Source of the DNA: Bryoerythrophyllum caledonicum
Taxonomy: Eukaryota > Streptophyta > Bryopsida > Pottiales > Pottiaceae
Reading direction: 5' to 3'
Assembly: GCA_963971425.1 (NCBI GenBank)
Contig: OZ020518.1
Location: 387,001 to 451,000, forward strand
Length of the DNA: 64,000 nucleotides
Positions 31,179-44,200 of this stretch are shown piece by piece. The position numbers and the translations under genes were made by a program. Position 1 is the stretch's first letter. Each line of letters opens with the position of its first letter. A model generated the notes under the pieces. That model searched no databases. It was not told the DNA's origin and saw only the letters and a program-made list of their open reading frames with translations.

Positions 31179-34100
31179 CTACTCAAAATCTTGTGCGTTT
31201 TTCCAATATTCCTTCACAAGTTTTGTAAACAGGGATTGTGGATCCTCCAGAAGTCGAAGTGGTGAGTTGAACTCTGCCAATGTACCTGCACAACCACCAC
31301 CAAATCACAGCTCTGACCTTCAATCAAAGCCTCATTGGAAGAGGTCTCACCTTTATACAAGATCCATGAGAAAATGGAAGACAATGTTGATAGGAAGCAG
31401 GGGACGTTACCGTCGGTGAGGGCGAGCACCATGTCGCTGTCGACAACGGTGGGGATGCGGTGGGCGACGGTGACGACCGTGCAGTCGTGGAAGTCGCAGC
31501 GGATGAGCTTCTGGATGATGGCGTCGGTGGTGGAGTCGATGGACGCCGTGGCCTCGTCCAGCACCAGGATGCGGCTGTGCTTCAGCAGCGCCCGCCCCAG
31601 ACAGAACAGCTGCCTCTGCCCCACGCTCCAGTTCCCACCCTCGTCCGCCACTGCAGTTCGGGACACGATACTAAACGGTTTGCCACAACAATCCCCATGA
31701 AGTGCATGAGGTGATCATCTGATACAAAATGGTATTGAAAACACACTTGAGCTCTTAAACCGGTGGTCATAATGTTACCTGGGGCATCAAGTTTCTCAGG
31801 CATGGACTGGACAATATCAGCCAGTTGACACTTCTTCAAGGCCTGTAACGTACATATCAAATTTAAGAAAACTCGATACATGATCCACATGTGAAGGCAT
31901 CACCATTGGCATTTACGGAAGGACAAGACTCATGATAAAAATGGTTGTGATCAAGCGGCAGCAACTCACCTCCCAGATCTGGCTGTCGTGGTGTTCGCCG
32001 AGAGGGTCAAGGTTTGATCTCACAGTTCCCCGGAAGAGGGTGGGCTCCTGTGGGATGATGCCCAAACGAGACCGCAAGTCCCGAAGTCCAATGGTGGTGA
32101 TGTCGAGCCCGTCGATGAGAATGCGGCCTCCAGCAGGCTCCACCAGACGGAACAGGGCGTTGATCAGAGTGGTCTGAAGCTCAATCACAGTCACGTGATA
32201 AGGAGATAAATATTTATTAACTTGAATGAACTAGATTGTCTCCTATGCCAGAATAACACAGCGTGATTGATGTACCTTTCCAGAACCAGTTCGTCCCACA
32301 ACCCCAACTCGCTGGCTTCCTTCAAAGGTACATGTGATGCCTCTCAAAACAAGCGGAGCTCCAGGTCTGTACCGTATCTGTACCCGAGAGATGACACCCA
32401 ATCTAACGTCAATGCAGCCTGCCTTGATGAAGTTTGGCAGATCCAATATCATTGACGTTACGTCCAGTAGTTATTTTCAAGCAACGGTCCTTGATTCTGG
32501 AACATGGAGTGAAGTCCACAATATAGGTCTTGTTCTCATAACTTGCACAAAGATACCTAGTCCATAATGAATTACCGTCGTAAGTAATCTGGTCAATGTC
32601 GAAGTATGCGTTACCTGCAGGTTTTGTAGCTCCACCTTGCCTTTCATAGGCCAAGTTGGCGATGGACGGTTTGTTTTAATGATAGCGGGGCTCTCGCTCT
32701 TGACTTTCATGTACTGTTGTACACGCTCCACAGAGACAATATTGTTTGCCAGCTGACAAACAAACTGCGTAAAGAATACTAAGACACCATTTAATGACAA
32801 GCCGTATATCAGAGACAGGCCCGCGTATGATCCTGCAAAACAACATCAAAGTTAATCCTTTCTTTGCAACACGAACGCGGTGAAATGGTTTTTGCACGAG
32901 ACTGGTGTCAGATATTTCGGAAAACCTCACCGCCACTGCTATTATCTGAAGGCAAGACCACCATGAGGAGGGCAGAGGACGCCAAAATGATGGCGCACAC
33001 TGTTTCCAACCGCAGCAACAGCCACTCATACGCCACAAAGGTGTGGAAAAACAGGCCTGCATCAGCATCCACAAGATCCAGGTTCTTCCTTTGAAACTGT
33101 GGTATCTTCTCAAACGCACGGATTGTCATGGCTCCGCTGATTGTCTCGCTGAAGTTGTTGAGAATTGGTGCCTTTGTGGTGCCGTTCATCCGCATCAGCT
33201 CCCGAGCAGAAGCCAAGTAGTACTTCTACACGGTTCACAACATTAGATCCAGAAAGTCGCCTACAACAGTAATTTGGGAGTCATGTGAAACAATTACCTG
33301 TAGCCATCTGACCACAATGAGCAACGGGATGACAACGAGCAGCACTTGGTATGTGACACCTGCAATGATCACAACGACACCTACAATTTCGAGGCAGATT
33401 TGGGAGACGAACGCAAACGCCACGGGAACATCAATATCCAGCAATTGCATATCAGATGATATCTGGAGAGCATCCAAACAACCAGTCAGGATGATCACAT
33501 TTGCTTGGAGAAAGGCAACAGAGTGGATCTACGCCTTACCCTGCTGATTATTCTCCCCATGGGAGTTGAATCAAAGAATGACATGGGAGCTTTGAACAAG
33601 CGCGTGGTCAAGAGATGGAAGAAGTTGGTTGATGCGCGTGAGCCCAGCAGAACACTGAACCGTGACCTCAGGAACACAAAGACTCCACTCGTGATGGACA
33701 GGCTTGCAAAGACGCCAATCAGGACAGCGTCGCTTGTGCCTGGATCGGTCACTTTGGTTGCCATCCAGAAGTTGGCTGCAATATTCGCCACGACGAAGAT
33801 GGCTTGAGAGATAAAGCCTGCCCACCACAATATCCAGCCATTTGCCACTCGGATGTACTGGAGATAGATCGACCACCCGTGGTCGCCGACCTCACGCTCT
33901 TCCTGCTGCGTCAGCTGCGTTGCGGGGAGTGCTACACCTGGTTCCTTCCTAGACAAGTTTGATTGACTCAGCGCAACCAGCACTTTCTGAGTTTCAGACT
34001 CTGTCCTGTCTATCTTCTCAAGCTTCTCCCTCACTATGTTATGATGGTGGACAGTGCCCATGGCATCTTCATGGGCGTTTATGAGTTGCTTGAACCCGCG

Positions 34101-37100
34101 GCCTTCTTGCAGGAGTGCATTGTACGTCCCTGATTCTGCTATCTCTCCTCCTTCCATCACCTACACTTAAGTTCCAGATGTTAAAGGATTTCGAGCATAA
34201 AAGCCAAAATAGTATAGAATTGGATATTAAATCTTGAATCATTGAAGCGTACCAGAATGTTGTCTACAGCATGAAGAAAATCAACTTGGTGTGTCACCAG
34301 GATGACCGTCTTCTCTTTCAGGGCGCCGATCACACAGTCCTGAGGTGTTTTCAATGAACTGCATAAGAAATTTTGTGCAATGCTGGGTGAATGTAAGGAT
34401 GACGTGAAGCCAAATTGCTGAGTTTTACCTTGAAGAGTGTGGCAGCGGTGTGTGCATCAAGTGCGCTGAACGGGTCGTCCAGCAAGTAAACATCGGCATC
34501 GGCATACACGGCCCTTGCGAGCTGAAGGCGCTGCTTCTGGCCTCCGCTCATGTTAATGCCCCTTTCTCCGATCTCTGTCTGGTCCCCAAACGGAAACTGA
34601 GAAATGTCCTGCTCCAATGCGCATGCCTTCAGCACTGAACCATAGCGTGTGTATTCCAAGGGAAGTCCGAAGAGGATATTTTCCTGGATGGTGCCGCCTT
34701 GGATCCAAGCACTCTGGGCTACATATGCAAGCCTCCCTGATACAGTTATCTGGAAGATTGAAAAGACAATGGAGTCACCATACAGTTCAATTGTGAACAC
34801 TTCTAGATGTGACGTTAAAGACACAACATTGGTGCTTACCTTCCCAGAGACTTTTGGAATCTCACCCATGATGGAATACAAGAGCGTGGACTTTCCGGAC
34901 CCAACTGCTCCACACACAGCCACATGGTCACCGTGCTTGACATCCAGGTTGATGCCCCGAAGAGAAGGCTTCCCCTTCTCGCCAGGCTGCCAACTTAGAG
35001 TTGCATCCTGCATTCTGACTGCGCAGTCCTCGTCGTGGGCGCGCTCCACACATTTGTCGAGGTCGTCATCCTTGAGGAACCTTCCAATTCGACCGAGCGA
35101 TACTCCGACCTGTATAGTGGCTGCAAGGAGATCAGGGACTATGCGGACGGGCTCCTGGATGAGGCGGAACGCCGAGAGCGCGGTGAAGACCACTGCAGGG
35201 GAGAGCCGGTGGCCGAGCAGGACGTAGACACCGAAGGTGATGGAGGAGATGAACACCGGCGTCGTCCAGAATAAGATTGTGCCGAAGGACCGTGTCTTGT
35301 TGAAATTCGACAGCCAGTGGAACTCATTCTCTCGCAGCTTCATCATCCGCTCTTGGAACTCATCCTCCCATGCCTGCGTACACACAGTTTTGGTTTTTAC
35401 GGTCTAGTCATTGCCAAAGGACTTGTTACAGAGAGACAGCGACAGGCAAACCTGGAGCTTGATGATCTTGATGCTGTTGAGTATTTCAGTTGAGGCTCGA
35501 ACACGCTCATCCTGAGCTCCCATCAACTTGCCTTGATACCGCTGCAGAGCTTGGGCAAAGGGGATATTCACCAGCACTGTCACGCCCACCATGGCCAGCC
35601 CTGCGAAGGTGGCCACTCCGAGCGTGTAGAACAGGACGGCAGACGCAATGATCAGCGAAAGTGGGGCTGTCCAGATCTGGTGGAAAAACCACGCGTATTC
35701 ACCAAGGCGGTAGCAATCCACCGCCACATAGTTCACAATCTCTCCAGCTGCATGCCGTGCCCGAGCTCCACTTGATAATCTGGACAGAAACTCGTATTCA
35801 GTCCACCGATCGAATCTGAAGTGATTTCCGCATTGAAATGTTGATGGATCCCTGTGCATAGTACCTGAGTTGTTTTTGGTAGATGGTGGCGATGAGGCCT
35901 GTCCGCACCTTCATACCAACCGCCCTGGATCCCGCATACCAGTGCCGCTGCAGCAGCGACTCCAGGATCTTGCACGTGAACAGAGCTGCCGCGAGGGCAT
36001 ACCCTTCGTGGTGAAAGAGCTGCTCCCCGCTCTCGTACCTGATGAACAGCTGCAGGATCAGTGGCCCAAATGCGAGCGCCAGGGTCTTTCCCAGAGCGCA
36101 AAACGCGTTCAGCGCCATGGGCTTCCAGTACACCGCAGCCATCGCCCGGAACACGGATTTCTCCTCCGTCTGCTCTTCCCATGCCTGCTGGAACTTGGCA
36201 GCGGCCGCCTCCGCCTGGAGCTCCTCGCTCAAGGGGGGCACATCATCCATCTGCAGAGGGCGCTTGTTGCCGAGGGCGAGGAGGGGGTCTAGCCACGTGA
36301 AGAGCAGAGTGCTCACGTGACCTGCACTTCCATACGACGATTCCGTTGCAGCTCTCTTCTCGCCCTGGAGGAGAGGCTCGGTAAGCTCCCCTTTGTGTTG
36401 CGCATCCCGAATCGCACATGCAAGGAGCAGGCATGCCGCAGGCCACGAAGCAAAATTGAGGACAACCTCCAGAGGATTCTCGATCATGCCGAGGTTGGTG
36501 AGGGAGAGAACGGCAGCTAGTGTTGAGAGGAGGAACGTGAATGTCCACCATGTGTAAGCCAGTTTCTGTGAAGGATTCTGCAGCCTGGAGAGTGCATGTC
36601 AAGAATCCACGGCTATTCAAGCCCCTGCTTATGTTACAGTGTCAAAAGCTGGAGTAACGTTGGATCTTTTAGCGGCTTTACGCAAGATAGCCAAAGTACG
36701 TTTAACCAATCGAAATGAGATAATTGCTTACATTCCCGGTGAAGGCCATAATTTGCAAGAGCATTCTGTGGTTATGGTTAGAGGGGGCAGAGCGAAAGAT
36801 TTGCCAGGTGTAAAATACCATTGTATTCGAGGAATTAAAGATTTGCAGGGAATACCGGGTCGTCGAGGCAGATCTAAATATGGTACAAAAAAACCCAAAG
36901 CATTCTAGTTTTCGTACGTACCTGATTCTTAAGGAAATGGCGATTGTGATCCAAGCCACTGCATGCACCAAGTAGTACAGAAACTGACCCTCCTGTGATG
37001 GAATGAAGTAGAGGTGTACCACTGCAACCACCATGTTTGCCAGTCCAACGAGTCCACAGAGCACGGCAGTCGCCTTGGGCCATGTCGGGGAAGGAATTCT

Positions 37101-37435
37101 CTTGGACATCGACAGAAAAATAAGGAAGATGACAAGGAAGAGAAGGTGGCCAATAGATGCTATGGAATGCTGAATATCTGCGTTGCAGACAGGATCATTT
37201 TTCTTTTAAAAAACTTGCATGTACTCAATGACATAAAGTGTCAGACTGGTTTTAAGGTTCAACTGCCTAGTTTCTCAAAAGATTGCAACTGCTTTCAGAC
37301 TGAATCGAGAAGTAAAATGATCCTTTGGCCTCTATGATAGCTTCTATATTCCCACATACATTCAACAAATGAAGAACAGTAAGGCTTCTCGAATTACTTA
37401 CCTCTAAGAGTAGGAGATAATGCCATTGCTGCCAT
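31179..37435 (-). CDS. ABCC (MRP-type) transporter, 16 exons
   Basis: Hand-built exons (high to low): 37402-37435, 36922-37177, 35865-36584, 35452-35779, 34840-35373, 34429-34749, 34253-34339, 34160-33540, 33462-33298, 33225-32931, 32832-32615, 32377-32276, 32173-31970, 31842-31779, 31650-31411, 31285-31179. All phases agree, giving 1431 aa, a normal ABCC length. An N-terminal TMD0 of about five helices ([25 protein letters not shown]) is followed by TMD1. NBD1 has Walker [10 protein letters not shown] near residue 600, signature MSGGQKQR and Walker [19 protein letters not shown]2 is followed by NBD2: GRTGSGKTT near 1225, Q-loop [12 protein letters not shown], signature WSVGQRQLF, Walker [14 protein letters not shown] and H-loop VAHRIPT. 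The family exports glutathione and other conjugates using ATP, mostly at the tonoplast in plants. Both NBDs look catalytically complete. The 34-bp first exon ([11 protein letters not shown]) is the least certain; the frame is open upstream of it. Intron 2 holds mitochondrial DNA. Confidence 0.93.
36675..36908 (+). pseudogene. rps12: Mitochondrial rps12 fragment in an ABCC intron (NUMT)
   Basis: The plus frame reads [40 protein letters not shown] and [20 protein letters not shown], ending [13 protein letters not shown] and TAG at 36906-36908. This is the C-terminal 60 percent of ribosomal protein S12. [13 protein letters not shown] and KKPK fit the plant mitochondrial form; the plastid form reads HIVRGTLDAVGV there. 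The first half of the gene is missing and no ATG precedes the homology in frame. One Arg of the usual RRRGRSKYG run is missing. It lies antisense in ABCC intron 2 (36585-36921, 337 bp), filling about 70 percent of it. The rps12 stop codon is 13 bp from the ABCC splice donor. It is probably a nuclear insertion of mitochondrial DNA, without a function of its own. Confidence 0.9.
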
Positions 37436-38147
37436 ACTCTTCAATGCTTTTACACTTGGACCTCCCTTGTGGACCAGCTGCTTCGCATGACGTTTACCAG
37501 AATAAGTTCACAACGAAGACTTCAAGCCCATCACCAGCGCAGACACTTTATATCAAAAGCCCCAGATTCTAATCTCTAACCTGTGAAGTTGTGGCAACCA
37601 ACGTTGACAGTCGTTTATGACACTCTAAGTGGTAATTCCAACTCCATCACGGCCTCGCACTTGTGAAGATCTAGAAACCAATGGAAGCCTGGCGGAAGAT
37701 CAGGTACAGGCACAATCTAGTTAGCTCAAGCACCTCCAGGAAGAGTAAGTGTGCATCATGTACCTTTAGGCGGTATTCTGGAGTTATCCTTTTGCGGAAC
37801 CATTCTCTGCAACAATTGCCATAGTTCTCCGCATGCAAGCTCTCCTCCCACCACTCTTTCGTCACCAAGACTTGCATCACCCCTGAAAGCTGTGCTTAAA
37901 GCAACATACCCCCTACAAAGCCCACAGGACACACAAAACTACATCACGTAGTTGACCATACATATTGGAGAGCTCATAGACACAATGCGAGTACTATGAG
38001 AGACCATTCTCGACTTGCAACTCATGTTGTTCCCCACCAACCTTTGCATTTCGTTCGTTTTAGAACGTTCCCAGTAAGGCCCCAGACTAGTTTCCTCCAA
38101 CCTGGTCCACGTTTAGATCATATCACTTTGAGTGTCATATTGCTCAT
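37436..38147. promoter_or_regulatory. Upstream region of the ABCC gene
   Basis: Presumed promoter and 5' leader of the ABCC gene on the minus strand. A 69-codon frame at 37671-37880 (MMQVLVTKEWWEESLHAENY) with a possible donor (CTAAAGGTACATG) could be an alternative first exon. Its phase does not fit exon 2 directly. No TATA box was chosen. Confidence 0.3.
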
Positions 38148-38193
38148 CAGGGAGATTGCTCTCATCTCTTAATGGATGAGAGCAATCTCCCTG
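38148..38193. repeat. Perfect 19-bp hairpin, 8-nt loop
   Basis: CAGGGAGATTGCTCTCATC (38148-38166), loop TCTTAATG, then the exact inverse GATGAGAGCAATCTCCCTG (38175-38193). It lies about 0.7 kb upstream of the ABCC start. The stem is shorter than a normal plant miRNA precursor. Confidence 0.85.
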
Positions 38194-39955
38194 CTTTTGA
38201 GGACAATGTGTACTGTATACTACTTTTAGGATCACGCTGTTGAATCTCGTACATGTGATATCCAACTTCATCTCGTTTTTCCGCGTCAGGCCGTTGGATA
38301 TCAATGTCATCACCTCCATACGTTCTCAAAAGTTCAAATGATCACCTGACACACTCTCGTTGCCAGCTCTGAGACGACCTTCAGTTAAGTTTATGCAGTA
38401 GTAAAATCCAAGGCAATTCTGTCGCTGATTGTGCACATTAAATTCTGACAGTGGCCGGAGATAACTTGTCCACATCCACCGTTTCATATATATATATATA
38501 AAGTAATTATCTGGCACTTCTATTGTCAGAAATTTGTTAATTTTTATGGACATTAGCACTGCCAAGGAAAGTGATCAATGTGCAATTTATGTTTGAGGTG
38601 TTTTTTTCCAAGCCGCTAAACGAAGCCTAAACCGGCGCAGTAGATACACTGTGTCTATGTCTTGCACATGCATGAGTTAACTTATTCTTCTAACTTGTTA
38701 CGGTTGACACTTAATCAAAGTGCTAAAAAAGAATTAAGTTCACTTGAATTTGTGATTCCAATCATCTTTGAACCCAGAATGGAACATTGAGATGGAAATT
38801 TTCTGATATAATTAGGTTGCATTTCATCAAAGCTTGTAACTTTCTGGACGAGACTAAAACCGGTCCCCACTAAATTAGTCTCAAAGCTCATTCTCGGTTC
38901 AACAAAGTTAAAAAGTCGGAAAGTAGCCAGTTATGAACGCAGGGCAATCAAACATGGATCTTGCTTGCGTAGCCACTTGCAGGATACATCCAAGCCCAAG
39001 CTCAATTTGTCTAGTGTGCTTCGGACAAAAAGGCGGCATCTCTTTACATCACTTTATACATAATTACCACGCGACAATAATGCTCTGAAGCTGCCGCTAG
39101 GCTGTTGCTGGAGCACGACTACGTGCGCACTTCAAGCCCCATGTGCACTACTCATGTGATAGTGCGCAAGAGACAGTTCTAGTGATCGGAATGACGTTGC
39201 TGCGATATTGCAATCATCCGACGAGAAAATGGTGATGGTGAGGATCGTCCTGCAGCACTTAGGGCTAAGACTATAAACCCCAAGGGTTGGTGTCTTAAAT
39301 GGAGAGTTGTTGCGAATTTCATAACATTTTTTGCACACCAGTAAAGTTTAGGATAAGAGTGGGATCAAACTTGGTTTAAGGAGTTCTGGTGAATGCTGTT
39401 GCGACATTGTTGAGGGAGTGGCAATATATATCTGGCAACTGACCAGAAGCCGCGCACGCCGAACTTGCTACTTGGTGCGATTTTCTGCATGTTTGTCAGC
39501 TTACGTTTGCACTTGTAACTGGTTCTTTTTGTAGATTTGAACTGCATTGGAGATATTGGATTTTCGACCTATCAAGGAGAGCACTTCCTTCCAATTGCAT
39601 TTTTGTCCTTCATGGATCTTTTGTTATGATGTAAAATCACCCTAGCATACTTAATTGGTTTATTCACAACACAACACATGTTATTAACCCTTCAAGGCTG
39701 GGTTGGCTCTGGCGCGGCCACCATCTACGAGACTAATAGATTTTGAAATGTATTATCTACTACAGTCTTAGGTTGATGGCCACATCGTAGCCAGCCCAGC
39801 GTTATAGGGTACAAGCGATCTTCCTATCTTGCATGTTTTAGGGGCTTGTAAACAATACATGCTACTAGAAGTAATCTCATACATTTTTGTTCTTTTTATG
39901 TTCATTTGATGGTCATGTTTCTATGTAATTATTTGTGAAAACATTCGTTAGCATT
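38194..39955. other. Spacer, no gene seen
   Basis: Low-complexity TATATATATATATA at about 38490. Short frames without recognisable content. No RNA gene noticed. Confidence 0.4.
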
Positions 39956-40295
39956 ACACTAAACATCGCATTAAGTGTAGTCACACAAATAGTGTAATTA
40001 CCCTACTACACTATTTGCAAACAATTTCACAATTAGTGTTAGCTGCGGCAAGCTTTTTCACACACTAATAGTGATTTTATTCACTACGCCAAGCTTTTTC
40101 ATACACTAATTGTGCACAAGTAAAAAAAAAACCCCCCATTTTTACTACCATTCACATATATTTTTACTGCCATTCACATATAGTGTAATGTTTTACATTT
40201 AATGTAATGTTGTATCATTACACTAATTGTAATTCTTACATTTCGTGTAAGGGTTTGTATTTAGTGTAGACGACACTAAATGCGATGTTTAGTGT
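39956..40295. mobile_element. CACTA-ended MITE, about 340 bp
   Basis: The left end TACACTAAACATCGCAT and the right end ATGCGATGTTTAGTGTA are perfect 17-bp inverses. Internal ACACTA/TAGTGT words are frequent, and a 30-bp segment (CAAGCTTTTTCA.ACACTAAT) is repeated in tandem at 40047-40110. The ends start CACTA after two bases, as in the CACTA (En/Spm) superfamily. GTTAG lies close to both ends but not at the exact junctions, so the target duplication is unclear. Confidence 0.7.
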
Positions 40296-41204
40296 AGTTA
40301 GTTTTCATTTACCATGCAACGTTCTAACAATTTTGTTCAAAACATATTAAATAAATTATTTGTTCGACTTCTGTAGATATACAATTTAGAGGTGGCTATA
40401 ATCATAATACTAAGTCATTGCCTCCCAAGGTCGAACCAAACTCGACCTGGCTAAGTTGCCGGATTATTCTTTTTACCCTTAAAATGTCCACAATGACCGC
40501 TTGAGTGATCATTAGAGTATATTTTGCAAGGCGATGGGATGTTTGAAGACAAAGCAACAATCAAAACAAAATATTAAAACAAAAAATAAAATACCACGAT
40601 ATGAGCATGTCTGTGATTAGAATCAAAGTTCTAGAAAACAAACCATCTGATCTAAGCCTTTCCATTTTACGGACTCTCACACTGCCATCGTAAGTTCTCG
40701 ATTCAATGAGAAGATGTGACAATGAATGATCTAATACAGGACCTTGTCTCCATCAATACGCCATCAGGTGATTGCACCCAAGGCTGAGATAGACTTGGAA
40801 GACCTTGCAGAAAATCTTTCGTTAAACTACTACTTTACCCCAGGCTTCGGGCAGGTTCACAACCACGCCCATGTGCTAGCAAGTAGCAAGCAGCTTCAGA
40901 CGCCAAAATGAAATCGATTTCCATCGTTGAAAATGCAGCAAGCCAACTGCGCAATTCACATTTCTGTCAAATATTTTCGCTGATCATGCCTCGTTAGATC
41001 ACCCCCAAAACGTGAAGGTTTAGTGTCGAGTATAATACATCTATTTCCCATCGGTTTCATTCTGGGATTTGAGAGATGAAGTACTGGCTCATGTGGAAAC
41101 AGGAGCTTCAGCTGATGTAATCTGCGAAAGGTTTTCCGAGATAGGCGCCATTCGTACTAGACTGTGGCATGCCAGTTACTTCACTTGACGAGGCGTACCG
41201 TGCT
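40296..41204. other. Spacer downstream of the kinase gene
   Basis: No gene seen. It probably includes the kinase 3' UTR near 41100-41204. Confidence 0.4.
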
Positions 41205-44200
41205 TCAGTTGGCGTAATAAGCAACTTCTCGACCTGGACAACCAAGTCACGAATCAGAAAAGACACAAGAGAAAGTGCGGTTCCAGCCACACGCAACTAC
41301 ACCGGTAATATATATAAAGCCCCGGATTCGTCATCTCAGACCATAAGTAATTATTTCGCCCCATGTTCACATTTCTTTCTTAGGAAGAATGGACATGAAC
41401 ATTACAAAAGATCATGTATATAACTTGGTACTGATTAAATTTCATAATGGAATATCAACTTCCCGCCACATGCATAGAAAGACATGCAAATTTAGCATGA
41501 GAAAGGGATATTTCACCAACCCTTGAGAGTGTCTCTCGCTGTTGTGCAGAGAATTCCTGTCCTCGCTGTATAGAAGCCTCCAGGGAAACTAGTTGAGCCT
41601 CCATAGCTAATACAGCTGCTGAAAGCCCAGTCTTAAACCGTACTGTACCACGCTCTCTGCCTGCAGGAAGAAGCTTCACCTGATCGTGTACTGGAGAATC
41701 AGGGCGGACGATTTCAACCGGTGCTAATCCCTCTGCTTCTAATATGTAGTCCACCTCCCTCTTCCTACTGCTTGCCATTTCCTGCTCTTCCAACCATGGC
41801 CTACAAACCAAACAAATTGAACGCTATTACAAATAATCAAACTCAGAACATGATATATGGAAGACAAGCGTGCCCCGGACATCTTCCGCATCAAACTTGA
41901 ACAGAAATCATGCACAACAGATGACCTTAGCTTACTTGATAAAGAGGAAGTATGCTAAACACGCCGATCCACTTAAACCCATGGATTGCATCATCCATCG
42001 GCCCATGTCGTAAGACACATGTGCCGAGCTTTTCAGTGTTGTCAGGGCCTGCATGCCATGTAAAGCTGACCAACATCAGTAACTTTGACTACCACGTTCA
42101 CTGTGGGCTTGCTAATATTTGAAACCCATAAAAGCACTTGCCAAGACAGACTTGATCAATACCATGATTTAATAAAGCAGCTAGAAGAACGAAACAGTTA
42201 TTGCGGCTATCATCTCAAACAAACAAACTATCATTACGCTTTCAACTTACCATCCAGCCTGTAGCTAAAACAAAAGCACTCGTGGCGGCTGTGGGAAACG
42301 CTGTTTTAAAGGCAGTTTGTACGCGCTCCATATCAATATTCTCTGCTGCTTCTTGTATATTGCTGAGTTGACGAACAGCTGACTCCACCGCACTTTTGCC
42401 AGAGAAGGCAGGAGCTTGCAAATGATCCAAAGATGGAAGAGAAGGAAGAGATGGAAATGATGTGAAGTCCGGTACAAGCTTGGGAATATTGGCAGGTCGG
42501 GGCAAAAGAGTGCCTCGGATGAAGCGATGACGCAAGGTAGCTGCAGCTGAAGGGCGGCTGCTACCAAGCCCTGCAGCTGAAACAAGGAACTCTGCTTTCA
42601 AAAAATTGATAGTTTCCTAGTAACTGCTAGCCACTAACACTAACAGGGCCCAAAAAAAATGCAGAGGTAATCAATTTGAGAAGATATCCATTTCAAGCTC
42701 ACATCCGCAAGTATTTGCAAAATTTATCCGAAGCTTAAAGTAAATTTGAAATCTATAATAAAACATAGGGCACAGAAATGTGACAAACTAGACAAAATAC
42801 ATACATGGCCAGATGGAGGACGACTTGTCATGTCTAGGTTGAAGCATAGCCTTCGCAAGATCCCATCCAGCACCACCTGGGTAGTAACATAGAAGCTCTC
42901 GGTTATTAAAGCCCAACATGCTCGACAAGGAAGTTGAAACCTCAGAAACTGCATATAAACCAAAGGACCTCACCTACGGATATATATACAAGAGTAGACT
43001 TGGACTCAAATATGATACGGAATGTACACTCAAAAGCAGGAGTTGATAAGCCTTACCTTCAGCGTCCAGTATTGCGAATTCTTCATTACTGATGGCGCAT
43101 CGTTTCCTCCAAACATTCAAGTTGTAACCGGCCCGCTTAAATTGTGTATTGAAAGTTTGCTGCAAGGTGGGTAATTGAACGATCAAATGAGAATATGGTG
43201 AATAAGACATTTAATGGAAACTCAAAATGCTGTAAGAGATACAAAAACATTCATTGGTTTGAATGGGATGTCTGGGCAGCATCCATTCTATCGGCTCAAA
43301 AAACGAACATGCGCCTTGTATTCAACAACTGCAGAGGGAACACACTTGTGCATTAAAGCAAGAAAGGTATAAAGACGTATTACCAATCCCACGTCCTGGC
43401 GTAGCTGCTTGACACTAAGCTGCATTAAAAGGAGGCCCTGCATGTAGGATTCTTTTGATTCAGAATCTAAAGTACCATGTGATCAACACAAAATCACCCA
43501 ATACGACAGACAATATGACAAAACGAAAATTTAATAAGGAAATAGTCACGTGTTGGAAGAAAACTGCTTTCAACTGCACAAAAGGCCATGATTCAAAATT
43601 ATACAGTACTTACAGCGGAATAAAGATCAAATCGATCTGGAGTGTTGAGAAGCCAGACAATGGGAGAGATTATGGAACACAAAGGATCTGGAGGCAAGGT
43701 AGGAGTGCATGTAGGCATCACGTAATGCTCAGGAGCAGCGTATGTTGGGTCTATCACTGTCTCATCTGGAGTCTGAGACACACGATGAAGAAACCAGATC
43801 AATTCCGTTAGTTTCAGAAAGTGCTCTACATTACTACCCACTTGAGAATGATTGTAAAAAACTTTTCATAAAAGATTGGTTGAAAAGAGATCAGGAATCG
43901 AAACATCAGAAATCTGATATCAACGAGGAACGGCAAGCTCCATACATAATTGAATCCTGATCGGATGTCGACGCAGGCACCCAAGTCAATGAGCTTGAAA
44001 GATCCAGAATCTTCACATAGGACCAAGTTAAGAGGCTTCAGGTCTCGATGCACGACTCCTGCAACCACGTGTCAGTCATTTTCTAGCATGAGACCATTGA
44101 TTATCAACAATAGTTTCTTGATTACGGACTCCAAACTCTCTTCACCAAAGAGACCCAAGCTTGCCTGATCGATGTAAATCATGTAGGTTGGTGAGAATTT

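Noticed and set aside
31335..36320. Plus-strand ORFs across the ABCC locus (for example 34649-35227, 35870-36292)
   Set aside because: Antisense shadows of ABCC exons; the minus frame has all transporter motifs with consistent splice phases.
36639..36908. rps12 as a functional nuclear-transferred gene
   Set aside because: The N-terminal 40 percent, a start codon and any targeting peptide are missing, and it lies antisense in an intron.
38148..38193. Hairpin as a bacterial-type terminator or a microRNA gene
   Set aside because: No U-tract or prokaryotic context, and the stem is too short for a standard plant miRNA precursor. Kept only as a hairpin.
41108..41296. 62-codon minus frame as the last kinase exon
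   Set aside because: Phase from exon 16 does not fit. The AG at 41234-41235 joins in phase to a short end (GREVAYYAN and stop).
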